Shown: positions 22,153 through 34,222, counted from the stretch's first letter. The stretch: DNA of 64,000 nucleotides from Atherinomorus stipes (GCA_023101725.1 JALJCO010003566.1:82562-146561); one strand, 5' to 3'. Made by a program: numbers and translations. Notes: a model not told the origin generated them from the sequence alone.

Positions 22153-23356
22153 AGGAGCCCTATCATGAAAAATGGACTTTTAAGAGCTTTTCAGCATGTC
22201 AGTGTGTTATTTCCTTATCAAGAAATGATTTAAATCGTTATTTTTCTTCATTCATGCATATTTGAGTAATCTACATGAATATTTAAACCAAGCGCTACCT
22301 CCCTGCAAACGGCTGACTACCCACCGCGTTACGTATGAACGTGGCACCAATCACAAAAGTCCAAATGCGCACGCTCGGTATCGTAGCAAGACGCCCTCTG
22401 TTGAACAGAAACTCAGAGAATCATATACACACTCTCTGAGGAAGAAACTAACACCTGCAGGAAGATTTCCTCAGAGACAAGCAGCCACCAGCTAACAGAC
22501 GTTTGCTCCAGAGTTCAGGAGAATTTTCCTTCCTTTTTTTTTTCCTTTTTTTTTTTTTTAAGCTCTAGAGGACAGCAAGTTGGGAAAAATGCAGTAATGT
22601 TCAGCGTGGTTATGTTCAGCGTGGGAGTTTATTTGTTGTACCTACTGGATGAATCGACTTGCCAGAAGTGGTTGGATTTTAACTTCAGGAGCAGGGGAAA
22701 AAAAAACTCAACTTTGTGTGTGAACTTCACTCCTGACAACTTCATGAATCTCGGGCAGTAAAGTGTTTTTTTCTCTGGGATTACTTCTGAAACCTGACGC
22801 AGTTCCTACTATAAACGCGCATGGACAGACAACAACACTGGTGAGTCAACACATCTCTCAGCTCAATGCTAACTGTTATGCTATGATTTGTTCGCTAATT
22901 TACTTACTTGTCAGGGGTCTCTGTGGTACTTCTGTGGTACTTCTGTGGTACTGCGTGTACTTCAAACTCCATATCAGACTCTGGGTCGAGCGCATACAGC
23001 TCCATAACAGGCTGGTCTGTTTTATCCCGTCGATCGGAGTAATTATCCATCAATGTTTACTACTAACATCCACATGAGAGCTGCCGGTGCCGGTGCTACA
23101 GACAATTCTGTGACCCTTCAGAATAAGTGTCTCTTCCGGGGCGACGTCATGAAATGGGCGTAAAACATGCTGCAATTGGTCGAGAGCTCCGCGGTTCAGG
23201 ACAGTCAGCCATCTTACTTCCGTGTTGGAAATTAGATGCATCGAAAAACTAATATTTAACACCAAATTAGTTTCTATAGTAACGATGGGAACATATCTAG
23301 CTTATAAATGCCTATATTTGACTTTTGGAACATTTGAAAAGCATGATACAGCTCCT
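22153..23356. mobile_element. TTAA-flanked element with THAP remnant (Kolobok-like)
   Basis: Ends AGGAGCCCTATCATG (22153) and ...CATGATACAGCTCCT (23356) are inverted with two mismatches, flanked by TTAA at 22149-22152 and 23357-23360. A degenerate THAP domain lies inside. TTAA targets plus THAP domains are characteristic of the Kolobok superfamily, so that is my assignment, as inference. Confidence 0.75.
22650..23077 (+). pseudogene. THAP-domain remnant inside TTAA element
   Basis: In shifting frames one reads a WLDF segment, then LCVNFTPDNFMNLGQ (the Cys-x2-His stretch, with the His lost) and LKPDAVPTI, the diagnostic AVPTIF-type box, near 22790-22820. Stops and frame changes interrupt. It is probably the N-terminal DNA-binding exon of a Kolobok-type transposase. 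Confidence 0.6.
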
Positions 23357-23360
23357 TTAA

Positions 23361-24640
23361 AAAGGAAAGGAAAAACCTCCTGGATGTTCAACCTTAAGTC
23401 CCGCTGGAACCGTCTCTGTCCGGCTGCAGCTCCAGCACCCGCCGGCGCCGAGGAAACGTCCTGAACTCAAACCCGGAGAGAGGAACCAGGCGACACCATC
23501 TTCTTCAGGTGTACAGCAGCAGCACAGTGATGTCATCCACATCCATGATGAGTCCAGATGATTTTAAGGGTTAAACGCGCGTATTTAAAGTCCTGGCAGA
23601 CCATGTTAATGATAAAATAACAATTATCAACGGGAATTAATGTCATTTACTGACCGCCTCACCTCTTTCCCCGTTCTTCCAAAAAGTTTTCGACTCCTGC
23701 TCCGGCTATTTTTCTTTAGAACATGCACGCACGTGCGCTCTCCTGACTTTGTCTCGGCTGCAGCGTATGCGGTGTCTCTGCTTGTCTTTTGTTTCGTGTC
23801 ATACAGGACTTCGTTCCTGCGCAGTGTTTTATGCATTTCTGTGATAAACATGAACTAAAAATATCTGAAATCATTATCAACATGTGTTAAAACACAGCAG
23901 CTCTGCATAATTATGAGAAAGTGACCAGGATGCACGTGTACACTCCTCATTGCACACAGCTTGTGAATTTTTGTTGAGTTTGTGTGCAGAAAGTTTAAAT
24001 GTCAGTGTTTGGCAGCATGGAGAAAATAACGTGAAGTTGTTCCACATTAAATAAAGCCACTTCACCAAACTAGCAGACGAACTGTGGCTGGATTAATTCT
24101 GGGCTGGATGATGCACGGAGATTCCTCCTTTTTTCTCTGAACAAAGATCACAGAAACAGCAGCGCAGTGCTGACTCAGTCTTTTCTCTCTTGCAAAGTTT
24201 GAAGCTGTATTCTGAGTTTATTGTCATCACTGCTTTTTTGTTTCAGCCATATTTTAATGTATTTCAAAGTTTTAAAAGTTTGATGCTGTGGTGGATAAAT
24301 CATATCACCACTTGGTTGTTTTCTGCTCAATACTGCAGAAAACAACTCAATCTGCTTGTGACTAAATAGAAAAACATTTTGATTTATGTTAATGCTCTGT
24401 GATTTTTTTCCACCTGTATTTAATGACCACACAAAACGTCCTGCAGCTGGGAGGTGAGCAACAGCAATGACGCTGTCCAGAAGTCGCTGTGCGGCTCCTT
24501 TAAATGACCAGTCTGATTTAACGTTGACATCAGTCACGTGATGAGCGACCGTAGCGGCCAGAATATCTTGCCGCTTTGGAAGCTGTCCCGTTTGTCGCCC
24601 AGCCTCGGGCGTCTTTGCCGCTTTTGTCACCTTTGGTCTG
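23361..24640. other. Interior of the 2.8-kb TIR element, no supported gene
   Basis: Contains a GC-rich part (23390-23470) and ordinary sequence. Frames at 24175-24819 on the minus strand show no recognised domain. Confidence 0.5.
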
Positions 24641-24648
24641 AACGTACA

Positions 24649-25128
24649 GTAAGAGGTACAGTCAGTGCAGGTTAATGTCACCGACTTGGCATTTAAAGTC
24701 ATCTGTTTGAAATTGAAGTATTTCTTTTTAAATATTGCAATATATATATGGGGTGGGGGGGCAGGATTATGAAAAAATAATGTCAGTAAAGCCCTGGAGA
24801 GCAGACATATATAGAACACTGAAAAGAATCTTACAAAACACTAATATTGTGAGACAATGTATAACTACTGCATGGAGCATTTGTAGGCATGTAATGCTTT
24901 AAAAAAACAACAACAAAAAAAACCAATACTGTAGCTTGCAAAGTTACAAACAAAGCAGTCAAGTACAGCTGAGCCGACACCTACAGAGCTCTGCTTTCTG
25001 TTTGTCTGATTCTAAAGCTAATATTAGCTGTTATTTATTAAAAATGTAATGTGTTCAACACAACTCCAGGAGCACTGATTTTCTGTTTTTGCAACTAAAA
25101 GTATGAATGAAGAGCTGTATTGACTTAC
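24649..25128. other. HECT intron, no supported gene
   Basis: AT-rich sequence with short TA and G tracts near 24741-24765. Nothing else seen. Confidence 0.5.
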
Positions 25129-25297
25129 TGTTCAAGTGCCCTCTCTGTTCGCCCCTCAAGGTAGGCACGTGCAGCATCATCAACTGTGATGGATTTGTCC
25201 TCCACTCTCTGCAGCATGCCAGGACATCCAAGGAGCCCAAAGACCCAGATGCTTCCATAACAGCTTCACGTGCTTCTATAATCTGTGCATCCAATAT
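25129..25297 (-). pseudogene. HECT gene exon upstream of N-lobe
   Basis: It lies between TTGTCTAG and GTAAGT. It encodes LDAQIIEAREAVMEASGSLG, then after a 1-nt loss near 25215 LQRVEDKSITVDDAARAYLE and GRTERALEQ. The end 'xxLEQ|FLDGLKTLG' is the normal exon junction of this family. The Gypsy LTR begins about 150 bp upstream. Confidence 0.75.
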
Positions 25298-25449
25298 CTA
25301 GACAACAGTGAAAGAATAATTAACAAATAAATAACATTTTCAGTAAGCTCACAATACTACAATAACTACAAAGCACAAAGCTATGTAGTAAGCATATTTT
25401 CTGGTCAATTTAGTTGCAATTGCTTGTAAATATATTTATGTGGCAAGGG

Positions 25450-26747
25450 CATGTAAGACGGCTAACTTGGCTTTTATTTATGAAACTCCGACAACGCCAC
25501 TCTGGGACTTTCACACAGATTAACCTTACTCAGAAGGCATCAGGTTCGTATGTACTGATGAGGCTTGAAACGAGGTTTCCACAACACAAAGGTTTATTTT
25601 AAAAAAGACAATTAAACCCAACAATTTAAAATAGAGGCTGCTGGAGCTTACCGGGTTCTGGTGGGCTAGACACAGGTGGAGGAATACCACGAAGCCACCC
25701 CTGGCACACGTGCAAACATCCACACCTACGCACACACCACAGCAAATGTGAGCACACAACAAGCAGGCAGAAGAGGGTTCACACCAAACCAAAAGAGGGA
25801 TCCCAACCCTGGAAGGCACCACCTCCACTGGGTCAAGCTCGCAGCAATCTAATTAAAAGAGAAACAGAATTAACACAATATAAAACTGATCATGAATTTA
25901 AAAAATGCACAATAACAAAAGCTGCCCAACAGTCAAGCTACCTGGTCTAACAGGTAACAGAACATATGGCTAATTCACACGGCACAGCTGTAGTGAGGCA
26001 TCTCACTAGGGCATATTTCTGACGCCCAGACATACACCCTGCCTCAGCGGATGAACAGAATAATACCGTGAAGAAACAATCAATGAAAGAGGGACAAGTT
26101 GCAGTTTACTCAGGAACTGTTGAACCGAGACTTGACATGAATAAAGGGTCAGCAACGCAGCAATACTCCTGTGTTTGGTGCCCTCAGAGCAGAAGACTGC
26201 TGCAGCACTGCTGGTGCTGTGGGCCCAGATGCAGCTGCTCGTCTTCACTGCTTCGATACGCCCTTTCAACAGACAAATATATGAGCTTCCAAACAAGATG
26301 AGAATATGCTTTAAAAAATAACGGCGCTTACCGATCACTGCAAAAGGGTTTGTCAGGAGGGGCGTTCTCATTGACAGCACTAGCACATCCAAGCTAGTAA
26401 CCTACAAATGGAGTTGGTTAATGGCTACCATTATTCAACATGAAGCCGGGTGGATCCAGCGTACATACCACGTCGATTCCAGCATGTGGTCTAGGCTGGC
26501 GATCGCAACCGAAGATCTACATGAAAGACCAACTATAAGCACAAAGCCTCTGGCCCAATCCTGAACAGAGAGACGCAAGGCACATACCTTCCGTGACTGC
26601 TGGAGGTCACGTGATCGACAAGTCAGGTGAGTTGCTTGACGTCAGGAGACAGTTCTAGCAAAATCTTACCTGTCTTATATAAGTCGCTGCTGTACCACTG
26701 ATCTGTGTGGCTATACTCATGCATACGTACAATCTCATCCTGCCACA
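25450..26747 (-). repeat. Probable 3' LTR of the Gypsy element
   Basis: After the pol stop (about 26781) comes a purine-rich AAAATGGGGGTAGAC and then TGTGGCAGGATG, taken as the LTR start. A TATATAA box (near 26680) and an AATAAA signal (25593-25598, complement) lie in proper order. The far end near 25450 is approximate, since no second LTR is available for comparison. Confidence 0.5.
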
Positions 26748-26780
26748 GTCTACCCCCATTTTGAAATCGGTGCCCCAACA

Positions 26781-27530
26781 ATTAATTCCAGGGCCTGAAA
26801 AAGGTAGCAACAGAGATGGGTGCAGAATTTGCAGAGTAAGGGGCTGGTTGGGCTGCCAAGGTCGTTGGCTTTGGAAGGTGGTGTACATTTGAGTGATGGC
26901 CAGCAGTTACCCTTGACGATCTCCTAACCACCAGCACCAGTTTGGCAGACTGGTTCAGCAACTGCCAAGACAGATGGTTGGGTGGGGGGGGGCTGGGAGA
27001 GGGGGGGCGTAGGGCCCGGCGGAGGGGCTGAGAAAGGGCGGGAGGGGGGGGGGGCAATATGGTCACTGTGGTCCTCGGCTGTGGGGGGGGAGGCGGGGGG
27101 GGGGGTAGGTCAATAAATGAATAAGACTTCTTAAATGGATCCTGCGCCGGGGGCGGGGGGGGGGGGGGGGGAGTGGACTGGACAAAGGTGTGCCAGTTGG
27201 TAACGGGGTTTGAACCCAGGCCTTCAGCAAGGAACGGTGGACCTGTTTAGTTTTTACCAGGTCATCTACAGGAGCAATCGTATAGACAGACCCACCTTGC
27301 TTGGGGGCTCTCAAAACTTTGTAAACCACTGAGCCCCATAGATTTTGAATTTTGTGACGCCCCCTAGCACCAAAATCTCACACCAACTGACCCTCAGGCA
27401 ACGTTGAGTCCCAAACATGCTGGTCATGATTCTGCTTTCTGCGGTGTGCAGCAGCTGCCAGCCAGTCCTTTATGCATCAAATGCCACCTGCAGTCGGGCC
27501 TGATGCTCCTGAACCCAGTATTAATTAATT
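26781..27530 (-). pseudogene. Gypsy pol C-terminal tail
   Basis: Pieces such as VQEHQARLQVAFDA, GGSVYTIAPVDDLVKTKQVH and RSLLKAW follow the integrase in many fish Gypsy elements. A later piece (LLNQSAKLVLVVRRSSR ... FFRPWN) ends at a stop near 26781. Between them G-rich runs (26985-27170) disrupt the frame. In-frame stops also occur near 27485. Confidence 0.75.
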
Positions 27531-28215
27531 CAATTAACTTTATTTATATAGGTCATTCGAGAAAGGCAGGGGGGAAAAGAAGAGAAAAAAGGAGGGAAAA
27601 TATAAGTAAAGAGAAGAGGGGGCAGTGAGCGCAAATCGGAGGAGGGGGGGGGGGAGGGGAAAAAAAAAGGAGGGAGAGGGGGGGGGGGGGGGGGGGGCCG
27701 GGGGGGGGGGAAGGAGGGGGGGAAAAAAAAAAAAGTAACAGCGAAGGGGAAGGGGAAAGGAGGAGAGAATGAAGATACAAAAGAGAGAAGAGGGGGGGGG
27801 AGAGAAGGGAGATAAGGGAGAGAAAAAAAATAAAAAAAAAAAGGAAGGAACAACAAAAATAAAAGAATAAAAAAAAGGAGAATAATATAAAAGGGGGGGG
27901 GTCAACGAAGGAGGGAACAAAATAGAAGGGAGAAAAAAATGCCATTAATTTAAGACGAGGAATGGAAAAACAAAGGCGAAGGGAGGAAGAGATAGAAAAA
28001 GAAATATAAATAAAAATAGAAGGATAAAAGAAAAAAAAAAAAAATATAAAATTAGGAAAGGGAGAAATGAAGAGGGGAAAAAGAAAAAGGTTAAGGAGCG
28101 ACATGAAGAATGGAGGAGATATTAGGAAGGAAAGAAATAAAAAAAATGAATAAAAAAAGAAAAAAGATAATTCTGAAGGATGAAAATAAATGAAAGAGGG
28201 GAGGGGGCCCGGTCA
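27530..28215 (+). repeat. Homopurine tract inside Gypsy pol
   Basis: Nearly 0.7 kb of A and G on the + strand with very few pyrimidines, including long G runs (27646-27720). It begins near attcaattaactttattta, a common fish interspersed-repeat end. Coding sequence of the Gypsy integrase is split by it. Minus-strand proline/phenylalanine-rich open frames here are artefacts. Assembly quality in such a tract is doubtful. Confidence 0.85.
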
Positions 28216-28700
28216 TGGACCCCGCCTGCAACAGGATCCCGGACCCTGACTAACAGAAAATCGACAGGAAGCCTGGGTTCTTGCCCAAACATCAACAAAA
28301 AGGGTGACTCACCAGTTGTCTGATGTGGTGTAGTGTTGTAACAGTACAACACCTGAGGCAAGCAGGAACTCCATTCCCTTTTCCGGGAGGCAGGTAGGGT
28401 CCTCAGCAAGTTATGGAGGGTCCTGTTGAACCGCTCTGCCTGGCCATTACCAGCAGGGTGATATGGAGTGGTACGCGACTTCTCTATCCCGTACAACTGG
28501 CAAAGCTGCCGGATAAGTGAACCCTCAAAACAGCGACCCTGATCAGAGTGAATTCGAGCCGGAACACCAAACTTTGAAAACCATTCCTGAACCAGCACAG
28601 CTGCCACAGTAGAAGCCCGCTGGTCACGAGTTGGGACTGCCAGGGTATATTTACTGAACACATCTGTTAGCACCAAGACATTTTCCACCCCATTACAGGT
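28205..28700 (-). pseudogene. Gypsy integrase core
   Basis: The DDE integrase core shows LVLTDVFSKYTLAVPT, the second aspartate in IHSDQGRCFE and the catalytic glutamate in GNGQAERFNRTL. The first aspartate (AIDFTVL) lies just upstream across a stop near 28703. The 3' part is cut by the homopurine insertion. Confidence 0.92.
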
Positions 28701-28703
28701 GGG

Positions 28704-29866
28704 CTATAACACCGTAAAATCTATAGCCAAAATCTCATTTGGCCGGGCAGCCAGCAAATGTCCCATGTGGCTGCGAGCAGCTGGACGTGTCTCTTTGGCT
28801 ACCTGGCATCTGTCACACGCTTGGCACCAGTTAGCCACATCAGAGGACATACCTGGCCAATAACATCGAGCCCGAAGCAGCGCTAGGGTCCTCTCAACCC
28901 CTTGATGGCCATGTTCTTGGTGTACCTGGGTCAGCACTTCCTCTTTCAGTGCACCCGGCAACAACACCTGCAATACTTGCTCTGCACCGTCCGGGCGATA
29001 CACCCTGCGATGCAGCAGACCATCCTCCTCAATTAGGCGGCCCCATTGCTGCAGCAGCGCCAGTGCCAGAGGAGACATTGTTCTCCTTTGGTCTGCATTA
29101 GGCTGCCGTCCCTGTTTCCAGAATGGCAGCACTTCTCCAATCACTAGGTCTGCCTGCTGAATGGCGCACAGGTCAGCCGGTGTCCGCTGAAGCAAAGCGG
29201 TCACAGCCCCCTGAGTTACTTCAGGCTCACGGCGCAAAGCCTGCTGCAGCTGCCTGGGAAGAGTGGTACCTGGCACCATTGCCTCAACCTCCTGAACACC
29301 CGGTGAGTGCCGGCGGGACAGTGCATCCGCATTCTTGTTGCTCCTTCCTGACCGATACTTAATCTCAAAGTCAAAGGATGCAAGCTGGGCTGCCCACCGC
29401 TGCTCAGTGGCACCCATATTTGCGGAGGACAAGTGACTAAGGGGGTTGTTATCTGTATAAACAATACATTTGTGCCCGAACAGATATTCCCTAAATTTCT
29501 CTGTCATGGCCCACTTGAGCGCCAAAAACTCCAGTTTCATGGAGCTATAATTTGACATATTGCACTCGGTGGGCCTCAGCCCTCGGCTAGCATAAGCAAT
29601 CGGCTGGACCTTACCATCTTGCTCCTGGGACAGAACCACCCCCAGGCCACTGTAGCTGGGACAGGTGCGGTGACCAGCCGGGTCTTTAAATCCTCAAAGG
29701 ACCTCTGGCACTCAGCTGTCCAGCTACCAGTGACATTCTTCTCTCCCCTTTTCCCTGACCGGGGGGGCAGCCAACCACTGCCTCCACTTTGCAGGGGTCT
29801 GTGGACACACCCTGGTCTGAGATGACATGCCCCAGATAACGCACCTCCTGCTGGAAGAAAGAACAT
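28704..29866 (-). pseudogene. Gypsy RNase H and integrase zinc domain
   Basis: RNase H features include SQEQDGKVQPIAYASRGL, LEFLALKWA and YTDNNPLSHL. The HHCC zinc domain follows as HQEHGHQGVERTL ... WCQACDRCQ. The frame runs open from 29639 to 28704. The preceding part (up to 29866) is in a shifted frame. Confidence 0.92.
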
Positions 29867-30400
29867 TTATTGAGCTTAACCTTCAAGCCCTCCTGTTGAA
29901 GTCGACCTAGTACCACACCCAGCCTCTCCAGATGTTGCTGTATGGTGGAAGAAAACACCACAATATCATCCAATTATAAAAGCAAGGACTGACACTGTTG
30001 ATCACCAAAAATGCGTTGCATTAAACGCTGGAAAGTGCTAGGGGCATTACAAAGCCCAGAGGGCATCCGGTTCCACTCAAACAAACCAAAAGGAGTGCAG
30101 AAGGCAGTCTTAGGTTTGTCTGCTTCTGTAACAGGAACCTGGTTGTACCAACTGGCGAGGTCGAGAGTAGAAAACCAGCAGGCACCAGTGAGGGCATCCA
30201 GGGTTTCCTCCATGCGTGGTAGAGGAAATGCATCCTTTCTAGTTTTATTGTTAAGAGGACGGTAATCGACACACTTCCTCAAGCTGCCATCCTTTTTCTT
30301 AACCAGCACAATCGGTGAGGAGTATGGGCTACTGCTTTCACGGATCACTTGTGCATGAAGCAGCTGGTTAATATGCGCTTTCACAATTTCATACTCCGAA
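29686..30400 (-). pseudogene. Gypsy reverse transcriptase
   Basis: The fingers/palm region is read as SSPYSSPIVLVKKKDGSLRK, VDYRPLNNKT, FSTLDLASWYNQVPV and FCTPFGLFEWNRMPSGLCNA. In the catalytic YLDD box the tyrosine codon has become TAA (near 29974), followed by LDDIVVFSS. The palm continues in frame to a shift near 29740. One substitution alone would therefore abolish the polyprotein. Confidence 0.93.
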
Positions 30401-31019
30401 GGGGGATGCGCCTATAGCGCTGTTTAACCGGGATGTCATCTAATAGAGGGATGTCATGGGTGATTAAGTTGGTGTAATCCAGATTGCCATCATGTTCTGA
30501 GAACACTGAGACATACTGCCTTAAAAGAGATCTCACCTGTGACTGTTGGTCCCCAGGTGTTTGAGACAGACTGATGCTGTCTATCTGATCAGACACTGTG
30601 GGGGAAGCAATCTGAGAACTCATGGTAGCTACCATCGATGGCACCTCAGTGACACCTGCAGGCAAGCTAACTACGTGCACCAAATTTAAAGAACCAACAA
30701 GTGTGCGGGGGTACAGCATTACATCCGTGGAGCCAACATTAACCACAGGAATATGGGTTGTGCCCCTATTAACATAGACCAAAGCAGGGGAAGCCAGTAA
30801 CCCAGCGGGTAGGCCAGAAGCTGAGGGCTCAAACAACACAGTTCCTTCTGAAAAACGCTCTGAGCAGGTGGCAGTCACAATTTTCATTGTGCCACCAGGG
30901 ATACAGCAAGCCATTTTACCCTGAACCTTCACTGGTCCTGGAGCCTCGGGTGAGGGCTGCAAAGTGGCCTGATGACACTTTTGCAGCGCCTCTACCACAA
31001 ATAATGGAGCCTCAAGCAC
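30381..31019 (-). pseudogene. Gypsy protease-RT linker region
   Basis: An open frame ending DDIPVKQRYRRIPLRSMK, the usual lead-in to the Gypsy RT (PVKQRYRR). The rest is the poorly conserved segment between protease and RT. Confidence 0.7.
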
Positions 31020-31086
31020 AGCAAGTGATTGAAAATTCCTGCTCCATGCTGCCCAAACAGTTCCTGGTAACAGTTACGAATCACGT

Positions 31087-31434
31087 TCATCCCCAGAATG
31101 CCAGGAACCTGCGATGCTGTGGCATTACCTTCCCACAAAGCTGGACACTCAACTCCAGGTAACCAACATAGGGAATGGGAAAGCCATTTGCAGCCTTAAG
31201 CTGCAACCAATTGCAGGATTCAAGGTGCTCTTGACCCCATGGCTGAAAATGCTGCTGAAAAAAACTTTCTGTAATGGTGGACACCATAGAACCAGTATCC
31301 ACCAAACATGAGACCTGCACCCCACCCATACTCACCTCCATGTGTGGACATGGAGAGATCAATTTGGCAACATCAGAGCATCCCAATATCTCCTGTGAGC
31401 CAATAACTGCCCCACCTGAATTGTGGCTCAGCAA
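31087..31434 (-). pseudogene. Gypsy aspartic protease
   Basis: CLVDTGSMVSTITESFF contains the DTG catalytic triad of retropepsins. The downstream part continues to about 31087, where the frame shifts relative to the linker. Confidence 0.85.
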
Positions 31435-31439
31435 CTCGG

Positions 31440-32125
31440 TGGTCTCTAGTTTTCCAACCCTGAATGAGGTTGGCTTGAACCAGATAAAGACCGGGGGCGA
31501 GAAACATGCACTCCATCACATTCTCTTGTGAAATGCCTAGGCTTTTCACAACGCTGACATATCACTGGGGGACGGCGAGGAGATCAGTTGCGCTGTGACG
31601 GTCTCTGCAGCCGAGCAATACTCTGCGCAAGCTGATCAAGCTGCTCTTGTTGACGTTTCAGCAGCTCCCTCATCTCACCCAACTCTGATGAGTTGAAAGA
31701 ACCAGTTTTCTGGGCATCATGGTGCACACCATATTGGAGCCCAATTGTGGGAGGAACCAAATCCCTACCACTCCTAACGTTGCTAGGGGACCCTTCTTGC
31801 TCCCACCTAAGCGCTTCTCTCCTCACGTCAAGCAAGGTTGCCACCTGGTTCTCACGCACCCAGCGTTTTAATTGCCGTCTGAGTGAACAGTCTAAAACTT
31901 GTTCAACAAAATGATCTGTCACTTCACTTGGTGAACGCAACTTTACCTTTTCCATAAGCCCCATCAGAGCCAGGGAAAACTCCTGAAGAGTCTCTCCTTC
32001 CTGCTGTTTCCAGGAGAAAAAGGCATCCTGCAAGGCTACATATGAATCTGTACACCCGTATAATTCCTCCAACACGTCAATTATTTTAGCTGGATCCTCT
32101 CGTTCTGGATCCTCTCATTTTGCAA
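31440..32125 (-). pseudogene. Gypsy gag, 5'-truncated, with zinc knuckle
   Basis: The open frame 32075-31584 includes DAFFSWKQQEGETLQEFSLA and LDCSLRRQLKRWVRENQVA, typical Gypsy gag. It is followed after a stop by CQRCEKPRHFTREC (near 31530-31560), a CX2CX4HX4C knuckle. Upstream, EREDPAKIIDVLEELYG extends gag to a short GAGAGGATCCAGAAC duplication at about 32090-32120, beyond which nothing matches. Confidence 0.85.
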
Positions 32126-32435
32126 ACTTACTGTTGTAAGTCTGCAAAATGATAAACAAATTGAAGAACTTGCATGGCTAAAATAGAGAAGACATTCTGA
32201 TTAAGGGGGAATTTTTTGGGCTTGTTAAGAGCATGAGGATGAAGCCATTACAAATGTGCATTGCGTAATTTTCACTGACTTTAATTTGTTTGTTTACTTT
32301 AACTTTTTTTTTTTAAAGTAAAAGTATCTGATGACATTACAAAAATACACTGTCACTACTTACTCGCTGTCATTATCAGTCACATTGTTGACTGATGATG
32401 TCATCACTAGAATGCTAGGGGAAAAAAAACCTTGT
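32126..32435. other. No supported gene
   Basis: AT-rich intron sequence of the HECT gene with a T-run near 32304-32316. Confidence 0.5.
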
Positions 32436-32652
32436 AATAGGCTTTATGCACAGCTCCACTACTTCCTGAACTTAGTACTGCACTTTTGTTTCCTGTCTTT
32501 CATGGTTGGATGAACTGATTAATCCAGGTGTGTCTGACCATTTGCTGAGATCAGACACACCTGGATTAATCAGTTCATCCAATCTTGAAAAACAGGAAAC
32601 AAAGGTGCAGTACTAAGTTCAGGAAGTAGGGGAGCTGTGCATAAAGCCCATT
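32436..32652. mobile_element. Palindromic MITE, copy 3
   Basis: Arms of about 100 bp are complementary (GGCTTTATGCACAGCTCC and GGAGCTGTGCATAAAGCC), centred on ggtgtgtctgacca/tcagacacacc. It is the clearest uninterrupted copy and defines the split one at 19384-20225. Confidence 0.93.
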
Positions 32653-32914
32653 AGTGGGCTGTGGTGACAGACCTCAACTCAGAATAATTTATAACAACTT
32701 TTGGACTGTGGAAGGAAGCTTGAGCTCCCAGAGAGAACTTTACAATTCCATACATGAAAGTTCCCTGGTGAAGTTCAAAACCAGAAACTTTTTTGATCTA
32801 AAGAATTGAGTATGTTAACCACATCGCTGTGTAGCATGCATAACTGTTTGCCCCAAATGATAAACAAAAATATAAATGAATCTTATTTCTAATCTTAAAT
32901 GAAAATGGACTCAC

Positions 32915-33432
32915 TGCTCATCCTGGGCAATCACATTGGGCACTTCCACCGCTTGTGAGGGCTAAGAAAAGAATTTCATGAGCTCTAAATGGCTTAAAAA
33001 ATATTGAAATGTTTAAACATTTGGGATAGATATGATAAATCTGTATTAAACTTAAATCCACCTTAACTCATGTTAGCAACAATCAGAAAACTCATTACAA
33101 TGACACACATGCTGATTTACTTTGTTGAAAAGTAAAGAAGTTAAGAAATTAATAGGTGGGATGCATGGAAGTCAGAACGTTAACAGTGAAATGTCCTTAG
33201 TGGGTAGTGATGTTCAAATGTAAAGTAAAATGTCAGTAAAACCAAACTGCAGTGATTCAAAAATCGCCAGCGCCAGGTCCTCGTCGTCATCACTGCTGGA
33301 AAGAAAAGTATTATCAAGTTTTTTGGGGGGGATGATTGTGTACGGTATATGTGGGTGTGTGACGGAGGGAAAAGAAAAAACACATACCCCTCTATGGATT
33401 CAGACCTCCTATCCAATTCTTGTTCTTTAGAG
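32915..33432 (-). pseudogene. HECT gene short middle exons, including a UIM
   Basis: Exon 33432-33388 (after CTTCACAG, before GTATGT) encodes SKEQELDRRSESIEG. Exon 33295-33243 (after TTTCCAG) joins it in phase and encodes SDDDEDLALAIFESLQF, a ubiquitin-interacting motif (acidic patch, central Ala, Ser). Exon 32961-32915 (after TTCTTAG, before GTGAGT) encodes SQAVEVPNVIAQDE. The donor after the UIM exon (GTTTTA) is weak and its phase does not match the next exon, so one exon or base may be missing. Confidence 0.6.
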
Positions 33433-34222
33433 CTGTGAAGAAGCAAAAAAAACATTAACAAAATCAAATTTCTGACAAATATTTATGTGAATTTGCCAGT
33501 CTCCTCAACCTGTCATTTCAACTTATTTGTAGCCTAAATTGCACCTAACCCTCAACACTTTCAAAAATGTACTATTTGTTCAATTTCACTAGTTTCTGCA
33601 TGTAATTATATAAGCTCTTATATCATTTGTACAGTTGGTGGTCTGAAAGTATCACACTTTCAGACAGCTTATGCTTGTTTGTTATCTAATCATTAACCGT
33701 AACTTTAAACCACAAACATGTAATACAACATTGGGAAGATGACATAATAGAGAGGTGTTTGAGTAATTATCATAATTAATCCATTATTACTTGACAGTTT
33801 ACTGAATTAACTGATAGGAAAATAAAACGACAACCATGTGTCACACATGGATCCTAGCCAAACACGTTTAGTCAGCCAATCACACAATAACCATTTGATC
33901 TTATCATTTGTGTCTCATCAGAATAGTTTAGTAAGTAAAATACACTTTCCCTTCAAAAGAAGCAGATGTATAGTGGAAATTCATTAAAATTGCTGCTTGC
34001 ATTCAACTGCGAAATACATATTGCTAAAACATACTGAGTTAGTTTCTGTAGTGGATTACCATATTTTAAGGTGATCTGGCATATCACATAGTGATAAAAA
34101 CCTTCTGACACCCCAAACAAGTCTCCAGCAAAGTGGGAGCCCGGAATAAAATAAATTTTATGTGACAAATTCGACAATTAAGAAAACATGTTAAAGTATG
34201 TTCAAAAGGAAATTCTGCCTAC
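33433..34222. other. HECT intron, no supported gene
   Basis: AT-rich with no repeats recognised. Confidence 0.5.

Larger units (their letters stand above)
21812..24648. mobile_element. 2.8-kb TIR DNA element in a HECT-gene intron
   Basis: The left end TGTACGTTCAGACCAAAGG (21812 on) and the right end, its complement ending 24648, are inverted repeats, and similarity continues through cgacaaaagc. No clean target duplication is visible and no transposase is recognised. A TTAA element (22153-23356) is nested inside. Confidence 0.75.
25450..32125 (-). mobile_element. Gypsy (Metaviridae) LTR retrotransposon, 5'-truncated
   Basis: On the minus strand the order is gag, CCHC knuckle, protease, RT, RNase H, integrase, C-terminal tail and 3' LTR, the Gypsy arrangement. 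The element breaks off within gag near 32125, so no 5' LTR or primer-binding site is present. A homopurine tract of about 0.68 kb is inserted within the integrase C-terminal region. Many stops and frame changes make it inactive. It lies in an intron of the HECT gene in the same orientation as that gene. Confidence 0.9.

Noticed and set aside
27200..27225. GGTTTGAACCC as a tRNA T-arm
   Set aside because: No A box or cloverleaf around it; it is part of the Gypsy pol tail.
27530..28104. Proline/phenylalanine-rich minus-strand frames
   Set aside because: Pyrimidine strand of the homopurine tract; no homology, and the real Gypsy frame lies on either side.
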